DNA of 5,069 nt from Clostridia bacterium (lineage in GTDB: Bacteria > Bacillota > Clostridia > Oscillospirales > Acutalibacteraceae): NCBI GenBank assembly GCA_900754145.1, contig CAAEBW010000033.1, positions 1 to 5,069 on the forward strand, written 5' to 3'. Made by a program: the position numbers and the translations under genes. This document shows positions 1 through 5,069 of the stretch, in pieces (the stretch's first letter is position 1; each line of letters starts with the position of its first letter). The notes beneath the pieces were generated by a model. That model was not told the DNA's origin. It did not search any database and saw nothing but the letters and a program-made list of their open reading frames with translations.

Positions 1-1300
1 AACCGGAGGGGCTTATGCCTACACGGGTCACAAATTCACCGTTTTTAATGGTTGCTATTATCTCGCTGTTTGTGTTAGGCTCGGCACGCAGATTGGTTTC
101 ATCCTTTGCGGTGACTTGACCGCTCACAGGCTCAAAATCATCCGAAACAGAGACGCTGTCCTGCGGCTTGTAGTTTTTATCGGTTGTAAGATAGCTTGTT
201 ATCGCGTAAACCGTTTTGCCGTTATATGTGAGCTTTGACCAGCCGTTGCTGCCGGTTGCCGTGCGTTTTATAAAGGTACCGTTCTTGAGGGTTCCCACAA
301 TATTGCTTTTGGTAGTCGCCGCGTCACGCAGATTTGTTTCTATCTTTGCGGTCACCTCGTCCGAAACAGCGGTGTAAATATTATCGCTCACGTTAGGAGC
401 CTTAGCGTCTTCGGGTCTTGCCTTCGGATTTTTAGCCGCCGCCTTTTGCCTTGTGAAATAGGAAACCGACATATCCGTGTTGCCCGAAATACCGTTTACA
501 GAACCCTTATCGGTATATTGCCACATATCGTACTTTCCGCCGTAATCGGGAGTGGCGGTTTGAGGATAGGGGGCGTTGGGATAACGGGCAACCCAAACAG
601 AATAAGAATTTTCAATCCGCGCGGTGTCCCAGTAAAGGGAATTATCAAGCTCATTTTTTGCTGAATATAACATTCCCTCGTATCCCTTTTGCTCCACATA
701 CTTTAAAAAGGCGAGCGCATTATCGGTTCGCTGAGCGTTGGAAATGCCGTACATACGGCTTTCGGAGCTTTTAAAGCCCTCGCAGTCATATACAACGGGA
801 TAGGAAATAGGATAACCCGCAACTGCCGAAACCGTCCATTCGGCTTCCTCTAAAGCTTCGGCGGCGGTTGTGGCGGTGGAAAAAAAGTAAACCCCTACAA
901 GCACTCCCGCCTTATCCGCCTGCTGAATATTGTAGTCGGCGCAGTCGTCCTTGTAAATAACGCCGTTTTCGCCGCGGAAGCCGATTCTTATAATCGCAAA
1001 GTCTATTCCGGACTTTTTAACCTTTGTCCAGTCAATCTTTCCCTGCCATTTGGAAACATCAACCCCGTTTGCCTTGCCTTCTTTAATTACTAATTCCTCG
1101 GCTTTGACAGCTGTACCCGATTCGGTGTTAAAATCGGTATTTTCGGGGTCTAAAGCGTCGCTCCCCGCACTCACCGCAGAAGAGGATAAAGCGGAGGAAT
1201 TACTTTCGGTATCCTGTTTCTTACACCCCGCCGCCGAAACCGCAACAGCAAATGCGGCGGCAAGACAAAGCAGTTTTTTAAGATTATTGTATTTTTTCAT
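1..1300 (-). CDS. GH25-family lipoprotein muramidase with SH3b repeats (C-terminus cut by window edge)
   Basis: Glycoside hydrolase family 25 enzymes (Chalaropsis-type lysozymes) cleave the N-acetylmuramic acid to N-acetylglucosamine bond of peptidoglycan. This protein begins at the ATG at 1300, preceded by an AGAGG ribosome site, and 433 codons are visible with no stop before the edge. Residues 1-26 form a lipoprotein signal: basic N-terminus, hydrophobic stretch and SAAGC lipobox, with Cys26 as the predicted lipidated residue, so it should sit on the outer face of the membrane. Residues 27-75 are a Ser/Ala/acid-rich linker. The catalytic domain spans about 78-285. It has GVDVSKWQG with Asp81, the DCE motif at 172-174 (Asp172 and the probable catalytic acid Glu174), DMWQY at 258-262, and NTDMS with Asp276. 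Two SH3b-like repeats follow, the second cut by the edge. The gene lies 13 nt after the permease gene and has no obvious promoter of its own. Family assignment is firm; the biological role is inferred. Confidence 0.93.
   Translation of the reverse strand, partial: MKKYNNLKKLLCLAAAFAVAVSAAGCKKQDTESNSSALSSSAVSAGSDALDPENTDFNTESGTAVKAEELVIKEGKANGVDVSKWQGKIDWTKVKKSGIDFAIIRIGFRGENGVIYKDDCADYNIQQADKAGVLVGVYFFSTATTAAEALEEAEWTVSAVAGYPISYPVVYDCEGFKSSESRMYGISNAQRTDNALAFLKYVEQKGYEGMLYSAKNELDNSLYWDTARIENSYSVWVARYPNAPYPQTATPDYGGKYDMWQYTDKGSVNGISGNTDMSVSYFTRQKAAAKNPKARPEDAKAPNVSDNIYTAVSDEVTAKIETNLRDAATTKSNIVGTLKNGTFIKRTATGSNGWSKLTYNGKTVYAITSYLTTDKNYKPQDSVSVSDDFEPVSGQVTAKDETNLRAEPNTNSEIIATIKNGEFVTRVGISPSG
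2..367 (-). repeat. Tandem SH3b-like repeat units within the muramidase gene (period 240 bp)
   Basis: Two copies of a bacterial SH3-like (SH3b) module are visible, at residues about 312-373 and about 392-433, the second truncated by the edge. Both contain VTAK-x-ETNLR, then a polar turn, then a (T)(L/I)KNG-x-F segment. The ETNLR motifs lie exactly 80 residues, or 240 bp, apart, and the underlying DNA is also similar (shared CAAATCTGCGT / CCAATCTGCGT core). SH3b domains usually bind cell-wall peptides or polysaccharide, so these probably anchor the enzyme to its substrate. More copies may follow beyond the edge. Confidence 0.8.
1223..1300 (-). other. Lipoprotein signal peptide of the GH25 muramidase
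   Basis: The first 26 codons encode MKKYNNLKK followed by a hydrophobic Leu/Ala/Val stretch and the sequence SAAGC. The residues before Cys26 (Ala, Ala, Gly) satisfy the relaxed lipobox pattern, although the usual Leu or Val at -3 is replaced by Ala. Signal peptidase II processing at Cys26 is the best reading. Ordinary signal peptidase I cleavage near the same place cannot be excluded. Confidence 0.8.
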
Positions 1301-1313
1301 AAGCAAACCTCTG

Positions 1314-2996
1314 TTATTTATCAACCGACTCGGCCCGAGCTTTAAGGTCAAAGGATTTTATAACCTCAACCGTATTCTTAAAGCCCTCTTCGACATAAAA
1401 GGTTTCCCTTAAATATTCATAATCCTTATCAAAGCCCGAGATTTCTATAGTGTAGTAACCCCCGCCTGTGATGCTGTTTGCCGTCGCGCTCGGAATATCG
1501 GATAAATATGCCTCCTTAAGCCGTGTAAGCTCTGCGGGAGTAAGGTACAGCCCCTCCACCGAGCCATCATCGGAATAAACCGAAATCGCAAGATTGTTTT
1601 CGGTAAAGCTTTCAAACCGCTTTTTTATGCTTTGTTTGTTTTCATCACTCTTGTAAATTTCAAGCAGGGTATCTATATAGTCGCCCAAATCCACATAAAA
1701 TGCCCGCTCAAAGCTGTCGCCGTTTTTGAGGCTGTAGCTTATCGAGATATATTGGTATTCGTCCGTTTCCGCCCCGTTATTAATTATAGCGCCGTGAAGC
1801 TTAAAAACAAGGTCGGGGTCGGTAAACTCGACATAGCTCGCGCCGAAGGAAACCGCCGCCGATTTTACCTTGTCCGCACTCGGTATGCGGGTGGAATAGC
1901 CGAAAAAGCCGCTCCAAAGGGTAAGGGCGGTCACCGCCATACAAACCACCGAAGCCCCGCCTGTTATAAGCGATTTTTTTACCGTTTTAAAGCCGCGGTC
2001 GTTAATCGCGCCGAAGGTGACCGCCGTAAGCAGTCCGCCTACAGCCGCGAAAATCCAGAATATAAGGTTGATTTCTCCTTCGGAAAAAAGCACGCCGATA
2101 AGATACGCTCCGACAATGCCGATAATAAGCGCGCAGACAATGTAAATAAATTTGTAGGCGTAAGAAACCCCGCTTTTTTCGCTCTTGCGGCGCTTGTAAA
2201 GCAGAGAGGCGGCAACCAGCGACAAAAGGGTAATAAGGATAAGCTTTAGAGTGAAAACTGCGTGATTATCGACATATGCCGTCTCGCCGTTCAGCAACCC
2301 GAAAAGACCCACAAAGGCATAATAGAAGGGGCTTGAATACATAAGCAGCTTATACTCCGTCTGCCATGTATAACCCCATAAATATTCATTACACAGGGAG
2401 GAAGTAATAAACTGAATTATAATAATACCTATGTTAAAGGTCACAAAGGATATTATCAAATCAAAAATACTGCCCGCGCAGACAATAAATATCATCGTAA
2501 ACGCCGCGCACATAACAAGTATTAAAATATTGTAGGCAAAGCCTGTTAAAATAGGCTTTATACTGCCCTCAACATAGTCAAGCGCCAATATTCCGCACAT
2601 AGAGGCGTAGGAAAGCGCCGTGGGAAGCAGTATCGGAACTATGCTCGCAAAAAAGCGGGAGGCTAAAATCCCCGTCCTTTTAAGGGGAAGCGAATGGAAA
2701 AAGTCGCTGGAGCTTCGGCTGTAAAGAAAGGCGAAATTGATAAAAAGATAAAGCACCGCCGCACCGCAGGTAATAACCGTAACCGCCGAAATCACGGTAG
2801 GCGCGATATTATCAAAATTAAAGATAGTCGAGGACTGCAAAATTAAGCGGTTGTTAATATGCGTCAGCACATAGCCCGGGCAGAAAAGCAGCATAAACAC
2901 GGTCATTAACACGGTAAGCCCCATAGTCCGCTTTACCGAATACCTATAAAGCTTTAATGACGGATGGAATTTAACTGATGATACTTTTGACATCAT
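1314..2996 (-). CDS. ABC transporter permease, ABC-2-like, with C-terminal soluble domain
   Basis: This is the 560-residue membrane partner of the ATPase encoded just upstream. Hydrophobic segments are visible at about residues 23-45, 66-90, 112-137, 148-175, 177-199, 248-267, 281-304, 309-330 and 342-364, with a weaker one near 217-235, so 9 or 10 membrane spans are likely. Residues about 370-560 are polar and form a separate soluble domain; with 9 spans and a cytoplasmic N-terminus it would face outside, but this is not settled. The DFFHSLPLKR segment at 98-107, between spans 2 and 3, resembles the D-(F/Y)-(F/Y)-H-S-L-P segment I associate with permeases next to YtrA-type regulators in Clostridia. 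Two ATG codons lie at 2996 and 2993; GGGGGTGA at 3010-3003 serves either. The start overlaps the ATPase gene by 26 nt, implying translational coupling. The substrate is unknown: a peptide, antibiotic or envelope lipid export role is only inferred from related operons. Confidence 0.85.
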   Translation of the reverse strand: MMSKVSSVKFHPSLKLYRYSVKRTMGLTVLMTVFMLLFCPGYVLTHINNRLILQSSTIFNFDNIAPTVISAVTVITCGAAVLYLFINFAFLYSRSSSDFFHSLPLKRTGILASRFFASIVPILLPTALSYASMCGILALDYVEGSIKPILTGFAYNILILVMCAAFTMIFIVCAGSIFDLIISFVTFNIGIIIIQFITSSLCNEYLWGYTWQTEYKLLMYSSPFYYAFVGLFGLLNGETAYVDNHAVFTLKLILITLLSLVAASLLYKRRKSEKSGVSYAYKFIYIVCALIIGIVGAYLIGVLFSEGEINLIFWIFAAVGGLLTAVTFGAINDRGFKTVKKSLITGGASVVCMAVTALTLWSGFFGYSTRIPSADKVKSAAVSFGASYVEFTDPDLVFKLHGAIINNGAETDEYQYISISYSLKNGDSFERAFYVDLGDYIDTLLEIYKSDENKQSIKKRFESFTENNLAISVYSDDGSVEGLYLTPAELTRLKEAYLSDIPSATANSITGGGYYTIEISGFDKDYEYLRETFYVEEGFKNTVEVIKSFDLKARAESVDK

Positions 2997-3870
2997 AACC
3001 CGTCACCCCCAATTCATAAACAAACATTTCTTCAAGAGTCGGCTCGATACATTCTGAAAAAATCGGTGAAAGGCGGTTGATATACGCCATAATTTCCTCC
3101 TCGTCACCCCGTACAATCATACTGATAATCGAGCCGCTGCGCTCAATTTTAAGTACATCAAGCCCCGAAAACACCGAAACCTCGGGAAGCCGTGAAAATG
3201 CCGTCTGCACCTTGTGAAGCTTGCCCTTAAGCACTTCTATAGGGTCGCTGAAAATGATATTTCCGCCGTGAATAAGTCCCACGCTGTCGCACAAATCCTC
3301 AAGCTCTCTTAGATTGTGGGAGGCGATAACCGTGGTCATAGAGCGGTTTTCCGCCCCCTCTATAAGAATACTTTTAAGCACCTTTCTTATAACGGGGTCA
3401 AGCCCGTCGAACGCCTCGTCAAGTAAAAGGTACTTAGGCGATGAGGCGATAGCCATAATAAGCGCCGCCTGACGCTGCATACCCTTTGACATTGTGGCGA
3501 TTCTCGCCTTGTAATCAAGGGGGAAAATTTCAAGAAGCCTGTTATAAAGCGCATTGTCAAAATTGGGGTAGACCGTGTGGTAAAGCTTAGCGGTCTCCTT
3601 TATAGTCGCGTGGGGCATAAAATACGGTGTATCGCCCAAATAGGCGATTTCGGTTTTTTTGCGGAAATTGTCGAAAATTTTCTCCCCGTCCGCCGTAATC
3701 TCCCCCGAGTCGGGCATATATATACCCGCCGCAAGCCGCAGAAAGGTTGATTTGCCCGAGCCGTTTGAGCCCACAAGCCCGTAAATAGAGCCGTCATTAA
3801 TACTTAAATCAATCGCGTCAAGCGCCCTTTTGCCGTCAAATATTTTAGTGAGTCCGACAGCCTTAATCAT
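2971..3870 (-). CDS. ABC transporter ATP-binding protein (YtrB-like)
   Basis: This 299-residue ATPase powers the permease encoded immediately downstream. Motifs appear in the expected order: Walker A GSNGSGKS at 34-41; a Q-loop region around 76-82 reading IAYLGDT, with Asp80 near where Gln is usual; signature MSKGMQRQ at 127-134, a variant of LSGGQ; Walker B YLLLDE at 147-152 with catalytic Glu152; D-loop GLDP at 156-159; and switch His185 in SHN. Residues after about 215 form a C-terminal extension as in other ABC-2 type exporter ATPases (CcmA-like). The ATG at 3870 overlaps the TGA of the repressor gene (ATGA), with GGGGAGG at 3884-3878 as ribosome site. It has one nucleotide-binding domain only, so the working complex probably contains two copies. 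Similarity to Bacillus YtrB is inferred from motif pattern and the neighbouring YtrA-type regulator. Other drug or bacteriocin exporter ATPases look alike. Confidence 0.93.
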   Translation of the reverse strand: MIKAVGLTKIFDGKRALDAIDLSINDGSIYGLVGSNGSGKSTFLRLAAGIYMPDSGEITADGEKIFDNFRKKTEIAYLGDTPYFMPHATIKETAKLYHTVYPNFDNALYNRLLEIFPLDYKARIATMSKGMQRQAALIMAIASSPKYLLLDEAFDGLDPVIRKVLKSILIEGAENRSMTTVIASHNLRELEDLCDSVGLIHGGNIIFSDPIEVLKGKLHKVQTAFSRLPEVSVFSGLDVLKIERSGSIISMIVRGDEEEIMAYINRLSPIFSECIEPTLEEMFVYELGVTGYDVKSIIS

Positions 3871-4244
3871 TTTTCCGCCTCCCCTTTTTCTAATACTTCG
3901 TCCACTATTTCCTGTAGCTCGGTTTTGGTCATACCAAGCTCGACCGCGGATTGAACCGCCGCCCGAAAATCCTTTTTTGCCGCCTTCATAACAGCCATAT
4001 CTGCCGCGGCGTCATCCGAAAAGAAGGAGCCCTTACCCTTTACAGAGTAGATAACCCCCGCGCTTTCAAGCATCTGATATGCCTTTTGTATGGTGTTCGG
4101 ATTGACGCAAAGCTCCACGGCGAGTTGTCGCACGCTCGGAAGCTGGTCGCCGCCCTTTGAAAGACCCAGCGCCTTCATTCGGATAAAACCGTTCACTATC
4201 TGGTCGCAGATAGGAACGCCGCTTTTATAATTCAGCTGAAGCAC
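3867..4244 (-). CDS. GntR-family transcriptional repressor, YtrA subfamily
   Basis: This is a 125-residue DNA-binding protein. The winged helix-turn-helix covers about residues 5-75, with the recognition part around LPSVRQLA (35-42) and NPNTIQKAYQMLE (48-60), and the wing at GVIYSVKGKGSFF (63-75). The tail of about 50 residues is helical and charged. It is too short for an effector-binding domain of the FadR, HutC or MocR type, which is the hallmark of the YtrA subfamily; there the tail makes the dimer. Translation starts at GTG (4244), chosen because GGAGG at 4255-4251 sits 6 nt upstream and the MLQLNYKSGVPI opening matches the family. It is first in the operon and overlaps the ATPase gene by 4 nt. 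Members of this subfamily normally repress their own transporter operon. Here a 23-bp inverted repeat over the predicted transcript start supports autoregulation. The inducing signal is not visible. Confidence 0.93.
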   Translation of the reverse strand: MLQLNYKSGVPICDQIVNGFIRMKALGLSKGGDQLPSVRQLAVELCVNPNTIQKAYQMLESAGVIYSVKGKGSFFSDDAAADMAVMKAAKKDFRAAVQSAVELGMTKTELQEIVDEVLEKGEAEK

Positions 4245-4250
4245 AACGCA

Positions 4251-4255
4251 CCTCC
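4251..4255 (-). promoter_or_regulatory. Ribosome binding site deciding the GTG start of the repressor
   Basis: GGAGG lies 6 nt before the GTG at 4244. No in-frame ATG offers a comparable site, so the GTG start is favoured, giving the full family N-terminus. Confidence 0.85.
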
Positions 4256-4272
4256 GAAAAAAGTATTTCTAA

Positions 4273-4295
4273 CTGTACTAATATTAATAGTACAG
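4273..4295. promoter_or_regulatory. Inverted repeat, likely operator of the YtrA-type repressor
   Basis: The 8-bp arms CTGTACTA (4273-4280) and TAGTACAG (4288-4295) are perfect reverse complements around the 7-bp centre ATATTAA, part of which is also symmetric. The repeat begins 4 bp downstream of the -10 box and covers the predicted start near 4293, so a bound dimer would block initiation. GntR dimers bind such palindromes. Assigning it to this repressor is an inference from position and symmetry. Confidence 0.8.
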
Positions 4296-4299
4296 GTAA

Positions 4300-4328
4300 A
4301 TCATACACTATATTTCTTTGTTTGTCAA
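4300..4328 (-). promoter_or_regulatory. Predicted sigma-A promoter of the repressor-ABC-muramidase operon
   Basis: On the minus strand a perfect -35 box TTGACA (4328-4323) is followed after exactly 17 nt by TATGAT (4305-4300), five of six matches to TATAAT. Transcription should begin near 4293, giving an untranslated leader of about 48 nt before the GTG at 4244. The near-consensus boxes suggest an intrinsically strong promoter held down by repression. Confidence 0.85.
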
Positions 4329-4352
4329 CATAATTTTCATTGATTTTCGCAC

Positions 4353-4380
4353 TTGAAAAAGACTTTTTATGCTGTATAAT
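4353..4380 (+). promoter_or_regulatory. Predicted sigma-A promoter of the antiporter gene
   Basis: TTGAAA (4353-4358, five of six matches to TTGACA) is followed after 16 nt by a perfect TATAAT (4375-4380). Initiation near 4387 would leave a leader of about 30 nt before the GTG at 4417. The 16-nt spacer is one short of the optimum but common. The inverted repeat lies 57 bp upstream of this -35 box, so direct repression from it is unlikely. Confidence 0.75.
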
Positions 4381-4416
4381 ATAAAGTTGTGTAATATTTA
4401 TAAAAGGGGTTTTATT

Positions 4417-5069
4417 GTGAGTTCATACAGCTATTTACTGTCATTAGCCTTAATACTGCTGTTCACCAAAATTTTCGGTATAGCAACGGCTCACGTCCAT
4501 CTGCCGCAGGTGGTCGGCGCGCTTTTGGCGGGTATTCTTTTGGGACCCAGCGGTATAGGTCTGCTTCAACAGTCGGACTTTCTTGTGAAAACCGCCGAAA
4601 TAGGGGTTATTATGCTTATGTTTATCGCGGGTATCGACACCGATATAAACGAGCTTAAGCGCACAGGTCCCGCCGCCTGCCTTATCGCCGTTATGGGAGT
4701 GTTTGTGCCGATTATCGGGTGCGGCGGCGTTTATTACCTCTTCTTCGGGAGCGGATTTAACAGTATAAATATGTTGAAAGCGGCGTTTGTGGGGGTTGTA
4801 TTCGCCGCGACCTCGGTAAGCATCACGGTTGAAACCCTGAACGAGATGGGCAAGCTTAAAACCCGCGTTGGTACGACCATTCTCTCCGCCGCAATTATCG
4901 ACGATATTATAGGTATTATCGTCCTAAGCGTGCTTTCGGCAATGGGGGACAGCACCGTAAATCCCGGAATTACCGTACTTAAAATTCTCGGCTTTTTCGT
5001 ATTCACCCTTGTTGTAGGCTTTGTTGTATACAAGGTCTTTAAAAGGGTTTCGGTGCACCCCGAAACAAG
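4417..5069 (+). CDS. CPA2-family cation/proton antiporter (C-terminus cut by window edge)
   Basis: The 217 visible residues are the N-terminal part of a monovalent cation/proton antiporter of the CPA2 superfamily (NapA/KefB/GerN type), which exchanges Na+ or K+ for H+ across the inner membrane. Hydrophobic spans lie at about residues 6-24, 31-47, 59-77, 85-109, 120-136, 153-176 and 186-206. Recognisable motifs are LPQVVGALLAGILLGPSG at 29-46, the AATSVSITVETL segment at 130-141, corresponding to the unwound, ion-site helix, and the IIDDIIGII segment at 160-168, with adjacent Asp162 and Asp163. A paired Asp is typical of electrogenic members such as NapA. The GTG start is supported by AAAAGGGG (4402-4409) 7 nt upstream and its own promoter. 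Any C-terminal TrkA-N or TrkA-C nucleotide-binding domain would lie beyond the edge, so the KefB-like and NapA-like forms cannot be told apart. Confidence 0.9.
   Translation, partial: MSSYSYLLSLALILLFTKIFGIATAHVHLPQVVGALLAGILLGPSGIGLLQQSDFLVKTAEIGVIMLMFIAGIDTDINELKRTGPAACLIAVMGVFVPIIGCGGVYYLFFGSGFNSINMLKAAFVGVVFAATSVSITVETLNEMGKLKTRVGTTILSAAIIDDIIGIIVLSVLSAMGDSTVNPGITVLKILGFFVFTLVVGFVVYKVFKRVSVHPET

Larger units (their letters stand above)
4245..4416. other. Divergent intergenic regulatory region
   Basis: This 172-bp AT-rich spacer separates the repressor operon (leftward) from the antiporter gene (rightward). It contains two back-to-back sigma-A-type promoters whose -35 boxes are 24 bp apart, one strong inverted repeat, and the two ribosome sites. 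No small open reading frame, tRNA, riboswitch or terminator was recognised in it. Confidence 0.85.

Noticed and set aside
446..699. Short open frames on both strands inside the muramidase catalytic domain
   Set aside because: Both overlap the conserved GH25 coding frame and show no family motifs or ribosome sites.
1050..1412. Plus-strand open frame of 120 codons spanning the muramidase start and permease end
   Set aside because: It is antisense to the lipoprotein signal and the permease C-terminus. The low-complexity Ser/Ala/Leu product mirrors the coding strand composition.
1632..2249. Long plus-strand open frame of about 205 codons opposite the permease gene
   Set aside because: It lies fully antisense to a clear permease gene, its product is rich in Arg/Lys/Asn with no domain pattern, and no ribosome site was seen. 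It is a shadow of the opposite strand.
3600..4160. Short open frames within the ATPase and repressor genes
   Set aside because: They are out of frame with, or antisense to, genes carrying complete family motifs.
4256..4295. Hairpin followed by a T-rich run in the operon leader, as a possible terminator or attenuator
   Set aside because: On the minus strand the palindrome could form an AT-rich stem, but the T-run begins about 10 nt after it and the predicted transcript starts inside the first arm. An operator is the better reading.
4304..4309. TACACT, resembling one half-site of the Bacillus YtrA operator
   Set aside because: No partner AGTGTA is found at the expected 13-nt distance, and the sequence partly overlaps the -10 box, so it is probably chance.
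4734..5033. Minus-strand open frame of 99 codons opposite the antiporter gene
   Set aside because: It is antisense to conserved antiporter helices, including the Asp-Asp motif, and has a Thr/Ile/Pro-rich product typical of shadows.

Overview
The window looks like chromosomal DNA from a low-to-moderate GC Gram-positive anaerobe of the class Clostridia, perhaps an Oscillospiraceae/Ruminococcaceae-like gut bacterium. This is an inference from three things: strong Shine-Dalgarno sites, sigma-A-type promoters, and a typical Firmicutes gene set (YtrA-type GntR repressor, ABC-2 exporter, lipoprotein GH25 muramidase with SH3b repeats). The species cannot be named from the sequence.

Layout. Positions 4244 down to 1, minus strand, hold a tightly packed four-gene unit: (1) a 125-residue YtrA-subfamily GntR repressor starting at GTG; (2) a 299-residue ABC ATPase overlapping it by the 4-nt ATGA; (3) a 560-residue polytopic permease with a large C-terminal soluble domain, overlapping the ATPase gene by 26 nt; (4) 13 nt further on, a lipoprotein GH25 muramidase with at least two SH3b-like repeats, which runs off the left edge. 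Positions 4245-4416 are a divergent intergenic region with two back-to-back promoters and one 23-bp inverted repeat. The repeat sits over the predicted start of the minus-strand transcript and is the likely operator of the repressor. From 4417 to the right edge, plus strand, lies the N-terminal part of a CPA2-type cation/proton antiporter.

How it may work. The repressor probably binds the inverted repeat and silences its own operon. When derepressed, the ATPase and permease form an exporter or envelope-stress transporter, as for the Bacillus ytr operon. The unusual part is the muramidase, which appears to be co-transcribed and would link the transporter to peptidoglycan remodelling or lysis outside the membrane. 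The antiporter is transcribed away from this unit and is probably functionally separate. I found no RNA genes, mobile elements, CRISPR arrays or intrinsic terminators. No wholly new system is evident; the repressor-transporter-muramidase combination is the most interesting signal.
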